From assembly GCA_021798635.1 (NCBI GenBank), contig JAJZGH010000175.1:1-10864 (forward strand): a stretch of DNA of 10,864 nt, given 5' to 3'. This document shows positions 1-7,735 of the stretch, one piece after another (position 1 is the first letter of the stretch; the number at the start of each line of letters is the position of its first letter). The stretch comes from Planctomycetota bacterium (lineage in GTDB: Bacteria > Planctomycetota > Phycisphaerae > WQYP01). Made by a program: the position numbers and the translations under genes. The notes beneath the pieces are model-generated. The model saw only the letters and a program-made list of their open reading frames with translations. It was not told the origin of the DNA and did no database searches.

Positions 1-2
1 GC

Positions 3-2519
3 TGGGAAAAAGAATATCTTCAGTACCTAAGCCCGCAATGGCTGAAGATGATGAGCTTTGACGTGGTGGAAGCCCGGCGGCTCAACATGGGCGTAGACAT
101 GACGCAAGGCACCGGCTGGAATATGGGCGGCCCGGGAATTGTGGGTGATTATGCCTCGCTATTTGCCAAAGCCATCGCCTTTGAAGCCCCGGCGGATGCG
201 GGAACCGCATGGCATGTGGATCTGCCGCGGGAAAAAATTCTTCACCTGCGGGCGTTTAGCCGAGCCGGCCAGCGCAAGGATCTCAAACCAAGCCAGATCG
301 GTTCGGATGGCACCGTCAACTGGCAACGCCCCGCCGGCGCATGGATGCTGGTGGCGCTGGTGGGCCATCCCGGTGCGCATGTGAAACGGGCCGCTCCCGG
401 CGGCTGGGGCATGATGCTTAACACGGTTTACCCCCCTGCCATGGCGTTTTATCTGCAGCGCTTCACCAAAGCATTTGCCACGCCCGGTGTGCAGATACCG
501 CAAACAATGTTTCATGATTCTTATGAATACATGACCAATGTGCCAGGCGGTTATGGAGAGTGGTCCGCGGATTTCTTCGACAGTTTCAAAAAGCTGCGGA
601 AGTATTCTCTGGAGGATCAACTGCCGGCTCTGGCGGGCCATGGCGATCCGGAGACTATTGCGCGGGTGAAATCAGATTATCGGGAAACGGTTTCTGACGT
701 CATGGTCGATGAGGTATTTTCCCAGTGGACGCACTGGTGCCACCAGCATGGAATGCTCAATCATAATCAGGCGCACGGCTCACCGACGAATCTGCTGGAT
801 TTTTATGCTGTCGCGGATATGCCCGAGCCGGAAAATAATTTCGGCACACCCGACACCGTCGGCCATTGCGACCCGTTGATTGCCAAGTTTGCTTCATCCG
901 CCGCCCATGTACCGGGCAAGCGTTGGGTTTCATCGGAAACGGGCACGTGGCTGGCCGAGCATTTTAAGGTCACCTTGGCGGATATGAAAAAGTTGGTGGA
1001 TCAGTTTTTTGTTGGCGGGGTCAATCATCTGTTTTATCACGGCACGTGCTTTTCCCGTGATGATGCCGCGTGGCCGGGATGGCTGTTTTATGCCTCCACG
1101 GATATGAATCCGCGCATGAGTATCTGGCATGATGTGCCGACGCTCAACAACTATATCGCGCGCAGCCAAAGCATTTTGCAGGAGGGCCGGCCCGACAGTG
1201 ACGTGCTGCTGTACTGGCCTATTTATGACCAATGGCACAATCCTGAAGGCCTGGGCCAATACCAGACCATGACCAATTTCAATGACTGGTTTTACGGCCA
1301 TGCCATCGGCCGGGCGGCTCAGGACCTGTGGCGCAAGGGCGTTGGTTTTGATTACATATCGGATAAGTTGCTGCAGCACGCGACAGTCGCCGAGGGACGC
1401 ATCAACACTCCCGGGTGCAGCTATCAGGCGATTGTCATACCGGCCGCCAAATACATGCCCCCGAAGACGCTGGAAAAGCTCATCGCCCTGGCTGCCGCGG
1501 GCGGGAAGGTGATTTTTGAAAATAGTATTCCCATTGAGGTGCCGGGATTGACTGACTTACCCGCCCGACAGGCCCACATGCGCACACTGGCCGGCAGTAT
1601 ACACCTGACCGCTGCGGCACCCCATGCCCACGGCAAGTTGCAATCCGCGAAGATCGGACAGGGAACTATTTTTGTGGGATCGCTGGTGCCAACGCTGGCC
1701 GGTGCCGAAATTTCCGGTGAAACGCTGACCGCAAACGCCGGACTTATGTACATCCGTCGCCTCTATCAGGGCGGGCGGCATTATTTTCTGGCCTATCAGG
1801 GAAAAACCCGGCTTGATACCCGTATCACTCTGGCCACACCGGCCAAGGCTGTGGTGATCATGGATCCCATGACGGGCCATTGCGCACCGGCCAAGATAAC
1901 GCGCGATGCGCAAGGCCGGCCGTCGCTGCGCCTTTGCATGCAACCCAATGCGTCGCTCATCTTACGCACACTGGACGCTCCGCTGAAGTCCGGAAAAACC
2001 TGGACGTTTTACAATACCGCCGGCCAATCGCAGCGCCTCACCGGCGTATGGGATGTGGCCTTTATTGAAGGAGGCCCGACGTTGCCACGGGGCTATGAAA
2101 TCAAAGAGCTTGCCTCCTGGACCCGCCATGATGATCCCGCCGCGCAGAACTTCTCGGGCACAGCGCGTTATACGATTACCTTCAACGCCCCCATTGGCAC
2201 CGGGCCGTGGGTGCTAAATCTGGGAAAAGTCTGCAACACAGCGCGCGTGCGGCTGAATGCCGAGAATCTCGGCGCATTGATTCAGGCGCCGTATGAGATG
2301 GTGATCCACAAACTTAAACCGATGGATAATGTGCTGGAGGTTGAAGTTACCAACCTGCCTGCGAATCGCATCCGGTATATGGACCGCAAGCGTATGGCGT
2401 GGAAGATATTCCGCGACGCCAATTTCGTGAACATCGACTACCGCCCGTTTACCGCGGCCCATTGGCCGATTATGGACTCCGGCCTGTTAGGACCGGTGAC
2501 GCTGTCATCCGTCGGTTGA
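3..2519 (+). CDS. GH106-type glycoside hydrolase (alpha-L-rhamnosidase-like), 5' truncated by window edge
   Basis: The reading frame is open from the first complete codon at position 3 (W-E-K-E-Y-L...), so the ATGs at 45 and 48 are internal and the gene begins left of the window; 838 residues are visible. The start of the visible part (SPQWLKMM...EARRLNMGVDM...GTGWNMGGP) is typical of GH106 enzymes. Further family blocks are FHDSYEY (bases 510-530), the RETVSD...HQHGMLNHNQAHGSP region, WVSSETGTW (924-950) and GGVNHLFYHGTCF. The Glu codons at 525-527 and 936-938 are my candidates for the two catalytic carboxylates; this is inferred from block position. From about base 2045 to the end lies a galactose-binding-like beta-sandwich (LPRGYEIKELASWT...FSGTARYTITF). 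Characterised GH106 enzymes remove alpha-L-rhamnose from pectic or other plant polymers and flavonoids. The export signal, if any, is outside the window. The gene converges on the GH31 gene, and the pair may act on one glycan. Family assignment is good; the exact substrate is unknown. Confidence 0.85.
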   Translation, partial: WEKEYLQYLSPQWLKMMSFDVVEARRLNMGVDMTQGTGWNMGGPGIVGDYASLFAKAIAFEAPADAGTAWHVDLPREKILHLRAFSRAGQRKDLKPSQIGSDGTVNWQRPAGAWMLVALVGHPGAHVKRAAPGGWGMMLNTVYPPAMAFYLQRFTKAFATPGVQIPQTMFHDSYEYMTNVPGGYGEWSADFFDSFKKLRKYSLEDQLPALAGHGDPETIARVKSDYRETVSDVMVDEVFSQWTHWCHQHGMLNHNQAHGSPTNLLDFYAVADMPEPENNFGTPDTVGHCDPLIAKFASSAAHVPGKRWVSSETGTWLAEHFKVTLADMKKLVDQFFVGGVNHLFYHGTCFSRDDAAWPGWLFYASTDMNPRMSIWHDVPTLNNYIARSQSILQEGRPDSDVLLYWPIYDQWHNPEGLGQYQTMTNFNDWFYGHAIGRAAQDLWRKGVGFDYISDKLLQHATVAEGRINTPGCSYQAIVIPAAKYMPPKTLEKLIALAAAGGKVIFENSIPIEVPGLTDLPARQAHMRTLAGSIHLTAAAPHAHGKLQSAKIGQGTIFVGSLVPTLAGAEISGETLTANAGLMYIRRLYQGGRHYFLAYQGKTRLDTRITLATPAKAVVIMDPMTGHCAPAKITRDAQGRPSLRLCMQPNASLILRTLDAPLKSGKTWTFYNTAGQSQRLTGVWDVAFIEGGPTLPRGYEIKELASWTRHDDPAAQNFSGTARYTITFNAPIGTGPWVLNLGKVCNTARVRLNAENLGALIQAPYEMVIHKLKPMDNVLEVEVTNLPANRIRYMDRKRMAWKIFRDANFVNIDYRPFTAAHWPIMDSGLLGPVTLSSVG

Positions 2520-2544
2520 CCCAGCGCCCTGGGCGTCAGCGGCG

Positions 2545-4953
2545 TCAGGCACCGGCCCGATGCACCACCACCGCGTGGCCGTCATAATGCACAATCTGAT
2601 CCGGTTGGGCTGGTTCAATGCCTACACCATGATCCGGGCTGACAAACACAATGCGGAAAGTCCGGTGATTAAGCATTCCGGGAAACGAGCCTTGGCGTTG
2701 GCCAATGGTCAGTTTTCCGGCTTTATCATCCCAGGTAAACGCGATGGTGGCGTAGGTGCCCTTTTCGTAATCGTAGGAATCGCCTTCATCTTCATACAGG
2801 GTGAATTCGCCGTTGGCACCGTCGTAGATGCGCAATTCGATCGGATCAGCCGGTTCCTGAGTATTCTGCACCGATGGCCCGAATGGAATAATCGATCCCG
2901 CGCGGATATACAGCGGCAGCGAATCCAGAGTTGCCGGCGACTCCACACTTTGGCCGCCCTGCAATTTACGACCGCTCCAGAAATCAAACCACTGTGTCGA
3001 TTCCGGCAGATATACCTGGCGCGAAACCGCTCCGGCTTTGGTGACGGGATTTACTAAAACCGCCGGGCCGAACATGAATTGATCCGGTATGTCATACACT
3101 TTGGAATCCGTGCGGAAATCCATCACCAAACCACGCAGCATGGTGTAGCCCTTATTAGTTACCATCCATGCCACGGAATAAATATAAGGCAGGAGGTGGT
3201 AGCGCAGGCGGTCAAATTTTTCCAGAATGGCCATAGCCGGCGCGCCGAAGCGCCACATTTCCTTGGCGTAATTAACGCCATGCACTCGGAACATCGGACA
3301 AAAGGCCCCAAACTGGAACCAGCGGATAAAGCATTCACGGTAGGCGGGATCCTGCGGATTGCCGCTTATATAGCCGCCAATGTCGGTATTCCAATAAGGG
3401 ATGCCGCTTAAGCAGAAATTAATTCCCGCGGGAATCTGTAAAGCCAAAGTCGGCAAATTTCCCGTTACATCGCCCGACCAGGTAATGGCCGCATGGCGCT
3501 GCTGCCCGGCCCACGCGGAGCGGGTTAAAATCATGACGCGCTTAACATCTGTGGTGCCGCGCTGGCCGTTATAGACCGAGCCGGTGTGCATGAGCGGGTA
3601 AGCATTGTAGACAAAGGCACCCCAGCCCAGGTGTGTTTTAACATCGGCAAACTCACCCCATTTTCCACCAAGTTCCGGCTCACTGGCATCGAGCCACCAG
3701 GCGTCAACTCCTTTGGAAAATAGATCTTTATTGAGCATGGACCAATAAAGCTTCCGGGCCAGAGGATTAAAGGCATCATAGTACGCTGTGGCGGGATTCC
3801 ACATTTTGTTATCGCCACCGGAGATCGGATATAAAGCGCCCGCCTGTTTGAGAAGATTATAATTACTGGAACCCGGAGCAAACTTCGCCCAGACTGAAAT
3901 CATGAAGTGAATGCGTTCCTTGTGCAATTCGTTGATCATTTCCGTGGGCCGCGGATAGCGAAGCGGATCCATGATGTTGGAACCCCATGGGTGCGGGTAC
4001 CAGTAAAACCAGTCCTGCACAATACCGTCGATGGGGATTTTCAGGGAACGATAGTCATTGGCGACACCCAGCACCTGAAGTTGATTTTCATAGCGATTTT
4101 TGCTTTGCCAGTAACCCCACACCCACCGGCCCATCATCGGAGCAGCGCCGCTTAGATTCCGCCATTGCGCCATGGCGACGTCCAAGTCCGGCCCATACAT
4201 GACATAATAATCAATGACCGATCCCACCTGCGAATGCCAGTTCAAAATATTCGGTTCCTTACCGGCACCTACCTTGACTACCGTCATGGCCGGATTATCC
4301 CAGAACAGGCCATAGCCCATGCTGGACATCATGAAAGGAATGCCGATGTGGGTAGGGTTGCGCTGGGCGAGATGAACAATCTCTCCCCGGTTATTGGCTA
4401 CGCCGCGGGGATGTTCGCCTAATCCGAATATCGCCTCACCCGGCTGAAGGACAAATTTCTGGCGCACACGATAGGTGGCGACATCCTTAAACTTCACGGG
4501 CAACATGCTTCTTCCGCCGCTGCTTTCGGCCAGAAACACTTTTCCCTGGTTATCCAGGAATTCGACTACAGCCGTAGAGCGGTCTATGCGGGCGGAAATA
4601 TATTTTGCGGAGACGACAATGTGGGTCGCAGTTTTGTGCAGTTTCCAGGGGGTTTTCACCGGGCCGTGAATGACCGCCAGACTTTCATGCTGCGGGTTAT
4701 CACCGGCGGCAGTAAAGAGAATGCGAATGACACGATCCGAGTAGACCATCACGCGCATGGAACCGGTGGCTAAAGTCAGCAGGACACCGTGGGCCTCCTG
4801 CTTGATTGCCGTTACTTTTAATGCGCCGCCAACCGCCCGGCGCTTGGCCGCCATGGAAACTGACGCAGTGGCCGCCAGAGCTGAAGTCGCCGCCGTCGCC
4901 TTGAGAAAACTGCGCCGATCCGTGGTGATGGCCAAATGTCCCATTTCGCTCAT
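2545..4953 (-). CDS. GH31 glycoside hydrolase, Tat-exported, alpha-xylosidase-like
   Basis: The complete protein has 802 residues. The start at 4953 is fixed by AGGAGA at 4961-4966, eight or so bases upstream. A twin-arginine signal is clear: RRSFLK at residues 13-18, then an Ala-rich hydrophobic stretch ending near MAA (34-36), so the folded enzyme should leave the cytoplasm. Residues about 45-270 form the N-terminal beta-sandwich (IFGLGEHPRG at 175-184). The (beta/alpha)8 barrel runs from about 275 to 610 (DGIVQDWFYW at 309-318). WWLDASEPE (419-427) contains the probable nucleophile Asp422, and WSGD (492-495) the probable acid/base Asp495. GIPYWNTDIGG (517-527) and FCPMFRVHG (551-559) are further GH31 blocks, and FTLYEDEGDSYDYEKG (717-732) belongs to the C-terminal sheet domains. 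The WWxDAxEPE form resembles xyloglucan alpha-xylosidases more than the MNEP form of alpha-glucosidases, so alpha-xylosidase is the best guess, not certain. No PA14 insert is seen. Confidence 0.92.
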   Translation of the reverse strand: MSEMGHLAITTDRRSFLKATAATSALAATASVSMAAKRRAVGGALKVTAIKQEAHGVLLTLATGSMRVMVYSDRVIRILFTAAGDNPQHESLAVIHGPVKTPWKLHKTATHIVVSAKYISARIDRSTAVVEFLDNQGKVFLAESSGGRSMLPVKFKDVATYRVRQKFVLQPGEAIFGLGEHPRGVANNRGEIVHLAQRNPTHIGIPFMMSSMGYGLFWDNPAMTVVKVGAGKEPNILNWHSQVGSVIDYYVMYGPDLDVAMAQWRNLSGAAPMMGRWVWGYWQSKNRYENQLQVLGVANDYRSLKIPIDGIVQDWFYWYPHPWGSNIMDPLRYPRPTEMINELHKERIHFMISVWAKFAPGSSNYNLLKQAGALYPISGGDNKMWNPATAYYDAFNPLARKLYWSMLNKDLFSKGVDAWWLDASEPELGGKWGEFADVKTHLGWGAFVYNAYPLMHTGSVYNGQRGTTDVKRVMILTRSAWAGQQRHAAITWSGDVTGNLPTLALQIPAGINFCLSGIPYWNTDIGGYISGNPQDPAYRECFIRWFQFGAFCPMFRVHGVNYAKEMWRFGAPAMAILEKFDRLRYHLLPYIYSVAWMVTNKGYTMLRGLVMDFRTDSKVYDIPDQFMFGPAVLVNPVTKAGAVSRQVYLPESTQWFDFWSGRKLQGGQSVESPATLDSLPLYIRAGSIIPFGPSVQNTQEPADPIELRIYDGANGEFTLYEDEGDSYDYEKGTYATIAFTWDDKAGKLTIGQRQGSFPGMLNHRTFRIVFVSPDHGVGIEPAQPDQIVHYDGHAVVVHRAGA

Positions 4954-4983
4954 GATATAATCTCCTATTAAGAGCGCAAAGGA

Positions 4984-5012
4984 ATTTTACACGATAATTC
5001 GCGACTGGGAAA
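4984..5012 (-). promoter_or_regulatory. Possible promoter of the GH31 gene
   Basis: Reading the minus strand, TAAAAT (4984-4989) is a good -10 box and lies about 18 bases before the AGGAGA ribosome site. With 17 bases of spacing the -35 would be TTTCCC (5007-5012), a poor match. Only the -10 part is convincing. Confidence 0.3.
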
Positions 5013-5285
5013 CCCCCGGGACGAACGAAACTATAATTGCCACCGCCGTCGGGCCGATTACTCCGAATTGTTGCGCGCCTCCTTGGCTCAATGCGGCAGC
5101 GTTGAGTTCTCGGCGGAACTAGCATTTCATGACGCGCTGCGCTTCGGCCCGTCGCGCTTGCGCGATGCGAGCCGTCTTGGAATGCGGGCTTTCTCCGTGA
5201 CGGCGTTGCGCTTCAAACCATGATGCTGCCGCATCAGGCTAGCGCTATTGTTTCATACTGACTGGAAAATTAAGACGCCGGCAGA

Positions 5286-5315
5286 ATGTGCGGCCCGCGG
5301 ATGTGCGGCCCGCGG
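5286..5315. repeat. Tandem direct repeat, two exact 15-base copies
   Basis: The unit ATGTGCGGCCCGCGG occurs at 5286-5300 and again, identical and adjacent, at 5301-5315. Each unit carries the palindrome CCGCGG. The pair sits directly upstream of a possible -35 box for the zinc ribbon gene, so it could be a double binding site or simply a slippage duplication. Confidence 0.9.
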
Positions 5316-5317
5316 AC

Positions 5318-5347
5318 TTGCTTTCCTCCCCTCGCAGAGCCTATGCT
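5318..5347 (+). promoter_or_regulatory. Possible promoter of the fmdB-like gene
   Basis: TTGCTT (5318-5323) and TATGCT (5342-5347) are separated by 18 bases and would start transcription about 45 bases before the ATG. Both boxes match the sigma-70 consensus only partly (TTG kept in the first; TAT and the last T kept in the second). Confidence 0.3.
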
Positions 5348-5398
5348 AATGAATGTGTGGCCGATGGAGATAGACCGGCCAATATAAGGAGTCACCCC

Positions 5399-5638
5399 AT
5401 GCCTATCTATGAATTTGAATGCAAGGACTGCGGCAAAACATTTGACCATCTTGCGCCTACCATGCAGGCGGGTAATCAAAAAGTTCCGTGCGCGCACTGC
5501 CAGTCTAAAAATACGATCCGTAAAGTTTCCGTCTTCGCAGTGGCTAATGCGCAGCCCGCAGGGGCGGCGATGCCCGGCGGTGCGGGAGGCGGTGGCGGAT
5601 GCTGCTGCGGTGCCGGGGGATGTGGCTCGCACAATTGA
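5399..5638 (+). CDS. FmdB-family zinc ribbon protein
   Basis: The small protein has 79 residues and starts MPIYEFECKDCG, the standard opening of the FmdB / CxxC_CxxC_SSSS family. Two CxxC knuckles (Cys8-Cys11 and Cys31-Cys34) should bind one zinc ion. The tail is Gly/Cys rich with a run CCCGAGGCG (about residues 68-76), common in these proteins. AAGGAG at 5386-5391, seven bases before the ATG, fixes this start; the frame extends upstream to a GTG at 5288 through the tandem repeat, but that part looks non-coding. The name comes from a putative regulator near formamidase/amidase genes; the actual role of most members is unknown. The next gene begins 106 bases later on the same strand. Family confident, function open. 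Confidence 0.9.
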   Translation: MPIYEFECKDCGKTFDHLAPTMQAGNQKVPCAHCQSKNTIRKVSVFAVANAQPAGAAMPGGAGGGGGCCCGAGGCGSHN

Positions 5639-5744
5639 GGCGAGAACACTTCTTTGCATCTTGAAGCGTTTCATGCCTGCGGGATACCGCCTTTACGATC
5701 GGTGGATTGCTTTTTTTGATCTGCATTATTTTCAGGGGGTACTG

Positions 5745-6272
5745 ATGTCCACAAATATTACCGGCAAAAAAATTCTCATGTTTGTGGAGAACATATATGA
5801 GGATCTGGAACTGTGGTATCCCAAACTCCGGATGGAAGAAGAAGGCATGACGGTCGTGATCGCGGCTCCAAAGGCGGGGATTACTTATAATGGAAAGCAT
5901 GGTTATCCTGCGGTGTCGGAGGCGGCGATTGCGAACATCAACGCCAATGATTTTATCGGTGTGATTTGCGCCGGTGGTTTCGCCCCGGATAAATTGCGCC
6001 GCGACCCAAAGGTGAAATCCCTGGTGAGCCATTTCGCCAACAAGCGACAACTCGTTGCCGCGATCTGCCATGGTGGATGGATTCCCATTTCCGCGGGAGT
6101 ATACCGGGGTGTTCGCGTAACGAGTTCGCCAGGGATTAAAGACGATTTGGAAAATGCGGGCTGTATTTGGATTGATGCGCCCGCAGTGGTGGATCGGCAT
6201 TTTGTGTCAAGCCGAAAGCCAGAGGATTTACCGGCCTTCTGCAAATCCATTTTGCAGGTACTGACCGCATAG
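5745..6272 (+). CDS. DJ-1/PfpI family protein (PfpI/YhbO-like)
   Basis: The protein has 175 residues, the usual size for single-domain PfpI proteins. The ATG at 5745 has AGGGGG (5734-5739) five bases ahead; the frame continues further upstream but only as a shadow of the zinc ribbon gene. Family signatures are NIYEDLELWYP (16-26) with Glu19, AAICHGGW (105-112) with nucleophilic Cys108 and His109, and VTSSPGIKDDLENAG (125-139). Glu19, Cys108 and His109 line up with Glu12, Cys100 and His101 of the Pyrococcus protease PfpI (PH1704), so the active site is intact. Members have been described as intracellular proteases, glyoxalases or protein deglycases in stress defence; the sequence does not decide between them. 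It is cytoplasmic, as no signal is seen. Neighbours on the same strand are the zinc ribbon gene and the iron-sulfur carrier gene. Confidence 0.92.
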   Translation: MSTNITGKKILMFVENIYEDLELWYPKLRMEEEGMTVVIAAPKAGITYNGKHGYPAVSEAAIANINANDFIGVICAGGFAPDKLRRDPKVKSLVSHFANKRQLVAAICHGGWIPISAGVYRGVRVTSSPGIKDDLENAGCIWIDAPAVVDRHFVSSRKPEDLPAFCKSILQVLTA

Positions 6273-6304
6273 CGTCCTATAATCCGGCACATGCGCGTGT
6301 TCCT

Positions 6305-6328
6305 GAAAATCGTTTAGCGACAATTTTC
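6305..6328 (+). terminator. Weak hairpin after the DJ-1/PfpI gene
   Basis: GAAAAT (6305-6310) pairs with ATTTTC (6323-6328), and an inner CG/CG pair is possible. It lies 33 bases after the stop codon. No run of T follows, so termination is only a possibility. Confidence 0.2.
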
Positions 6329-6419
6329 CGAGCGGGAAAAAGGAAAAAAGGCAATTAGCGCTTTTCTTTAGGCCGCGCGTTGCGTAAGATAACGAAGTGT
6401 TATTTAGGAGTCTGAAAAG

Positions 6420-6749
6420 ATGGCGATTGCATTAACGGAAACAGCGGCAAAAGAAATCAAAAATATCATCAAGGATCAGGGGCTTTCTGAGCAGGCGGCT
6501 TTACGCGTGGGCGTGAAGGGCGGCGGCTGCTCGGGATTCAGCTATGTGCTGGATTTGACCGAAGATTCCGGGGAAACTGATGAAGTTATGGAATCTCAAG
6601 GCATTCGACTGGTCGCGGATCGAAAAAGCTATTTATATCTCAATGGCACGGAAATCGACTTTAAAGATGAAGTCATGGGCCGCGGTTTTGTGTTTAAGAA
6701 TCCCAATGCCACGCATACCTGCGGCTGCGGTTCATCGTTTAGCGCTTAA
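6420..6749 (+). CDS. A-type iron-sulfur cluster carrier (IscA/ErpA/HesB family)
   Basis: The protein has 109 residues, the normal length of the family. It receives and delivers iron-sulfur clusters to apo-proteins in the cytoplasm. The three cluster-binding cysteines are all present: Cys37 in GGGCSGFSY and Cys101/Cys103 in the C-terminal TCGCGSSF. The surrounding pattern (LTETAAKEIK at the N-terminus, DFKDEVMGRGFVFKNPNA before the last cysteines) is standard. AGGAG at 6406-6410, nine bases before the ATG, supports the start. No iscS, iscU or suf gene is next to it, so it is a stand-alone carrier here, as ErpA often is; whether it is the ErpA or IscA type cannot be told from sequence by eye. 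A short inverted repeat ATAAC/GTTAT (6389-6403) sits just before the ribosome site, but it does not resemble an IscR site. Confidence 0.95.
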   Translation: MAIALTETAAKEIKNIIKDQGLSEQAALRVGVKGGGCSGFSYVLDLTEDSGETDEVMESQGIRLVADRKSYLYLNGTEIDFKDEVMGRGFVFKNPNATHTCGCGSSFSA

Positions 6750-6754
6750 GCAAC

Positions 6755-6799
6755 GGTAAGTCATAATTTCGCGACCTTCCTACGAGCGAAGTCCTTACC
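6755..6799 (+). other. Nested inverted repeats downstream of the iron-sulfur carrier gene
   Basis: GGTAAG (6755-6760) pairs with CTTACC (6794-6799), and inside it TTCGC (6768-6772) pairs with GCGAA (6786-6790), leaving a 13-base loop. It begins six bases after the stop codon. There is no T run, so it may be a weak terminator or a transcript-stabilising 3' structure, or chance. Confidence 0.35.
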
Positions 6800-6884
6800 A
6801 CCGGCGTAGCTGGCGGGTACGTGAGGAATCGTAGTGCAGGCGCTTGGTGTCTACGGTTTTCAGATAAAGCAAATCAGTTCAAAC

Positions 6885-6917
6885 ATGCACCGTCAGGGGT
6901 CAATGCCGACGGTGCAT
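6885..6917 (-). terminator. Hairpin after the SPOR lipoprotein gene, probable end of rpsP operon
   Basis: ATGCACCGTC (6885-6894) and GACGGTGCAT (6908-6917) form a perfect 10-base-pair stem with a 13-base loop. On the minus strand it begins 7 bases after the TAA of the lipoprotein gene and is followed by GTTTG, a poor T tract. Position favours a terminator; the missing T run leaves doubt. It could also serve the plus-strand gene. Confidence 0.5.
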
Positions 6918-6924
6918 CATATTA

Positions 6925-7695
6925 TTACGGCACGATGATCACTTGCGGGATGCGCTGTGCCGCGGTACCGCGCGCGGCCATGGCGGCGGAATAGGTCATG
7001 TAGACGCCGCCCTGCACCAGAAACAGGGTGGTACCGTCGACCGCGTGCGGCAGTACAGATGCCGATAAACCTTGCGCCTTAAGTGCGGCAACCTGCTTCC
7101 AAGCGGCTGGGGCATTATTCCATGCACCAAATTGCAGGGTAAAGTGATTCATGGATAATCGCTGCAGAGCACTTCTAGCTAAGGGCGACTGCGGAAAATC
7201 AGCAACTAATTGATCCAAGTACTGCCTGGCGGCATTCCAGTGGCCGGTATTTTCCAGCGACGTGCCCAGGCGATAAAGCATCCGTTGATCAGGCTGGGCG
7301 GATGGGTCTACAGACAGCGAATTTCTATAGTCCGTGGCGGCGCGGTTGAAGCGAGCCTGTACGTAAGAAATATCACCCAGCGCTTTATAAGATTTTCCCT
7401 GCAGATCCGCGCGTTGAGAATGGCTGATCGCCAAGCGGTAATCCCGCTGGGCCAAAGCTAATTCAGCCTGATGTTCTTCAGAAATGGCGGCAAGGTAATA
7501 CGCTTCCGCCAAATTCCGTCCGGTGGCATTCTGGGCAATGAAGGCCCGCGCGGTATTTTCCGCGGCCATAAATTGCCCCTGCTGATAGGCCTGATACCCG
7601 GAGGCCAGACTCGTGGTTTGCGAGGGAGGCGCAGCACAACCGGATATCAGTCCGATGGTGGTAAGAACTCCCAGTCCGAACATCCATTTTCGCAT
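6925..7695 (-). CDS. TPR-repeat lipoprotein with C-terminal SPOR domain
   Basis: The protein has 256 residues. A lipoprotein signal is clear: MRKW, a hydrophobic stretch, then the lipobox ISGC with Cys20 as the lipidated residue. Residues about 30-175 consist of helical tetratricopeptide-like repeats (YQAYQQGQFMAAENTARAF; SYKALGDISYVQARFNRAATDY; LYRLGTSLENTGHWNAARQYL), usually a protein-protein contact scaffold. The last 75 residues (NHFTLQFGAWNN... to LFLVQGGVYMTYSAAMAA) have the pattern of a SPOR domain, which binds denuded peptidoglycan glycan strands at division sites. A cell-envelope or division role is inferred. GGAGA (minus strand, 7703-7707) supports the start at 7695. The gene begins 40 bases after rplS with no terminator between, so it is probably the last gene of the rpsP operon. 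The domain order recalls CpoB/YbgF-like or RlpA-like envelope proteins, but it matches none of them fully. Confidence 0.85.
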   Translation of the reverse strand: MRKWMFGLGVLTTIGLISGCAAPPSQTTSLASGYQAYQQGQFMAAENTARAFIAQNATGRNLAEAYYLAAISEEHQAELALAQRDYRLAISHSQRADLQGKSYKALGDISYVQARFNRAATDYRNSLSVDPSAQPDQRMLYRLGTSLENTGHWNAARQYLDQLVADFPQSPLARSALQRLSMNHFTLQFGAWNNAPAAWKQVAALKAQGLSASVLPHAVDGTTLFLVQGGVYMTYSAAMAARGTAAQRIPQVIIVP

Positions 7696-7735
7696 GAGCG
7701 GTTCTCCATGAACCCAACCGAATCGCGATAGCTCA

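Larger units (their letters stand above)
4967..5398. other. Intergenic stretch between GH31 gene and fmdB-like gene
   Basis: This divergent region of about 430 bases contains no gene I can support. A frame stays open on the plus strand from about 4980 to the TGA at 5221-5223, but it has no start codon with a ribosome site and no recognisable protein pattern. Small inverted repeats are present: TCGCGC/GCGCGA at 5152-5165, TGATGC/GCATCA at 5221-5236, and ATGCGGCAGC at 5091-5100 facing its complement at 5225-5234. The tandem repeat and promoter candidates are listed separately. Confidence 0.6.

Noticed and set aside
2525..2535. CGCCC-T-GGGCG between the converging hydrolase genes as a terminator
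   Set aside because: The loop would be a single base and no T run follows on either side.
4980..5223. Open plus-strand frame ending in a TGA at 5221-5223
   Set aside because: No start codon with a ribosome site and no recognisable motif; treated as intergenic.
5288..5398. Upstream GTG extension of the FmdB-type protein by 37 residues
   Set aside because: The extension is made by the tandem repeat and promoter-like DNA, while the ATG at 5399 has a good ribosome site and matches the family start.
5409..5744. Long upstream extension of the DJ-1/PfpI frame
   Set aside because: It overlaps the zinc ribbon gene in another frame; the family begins at the ATG at 5745.
5544..6200. 218-codon minus-strand frame opposite the DJ-1/PfpI gene
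   Set aside because: Shadow of a clear gene with intact active site on the other strand.
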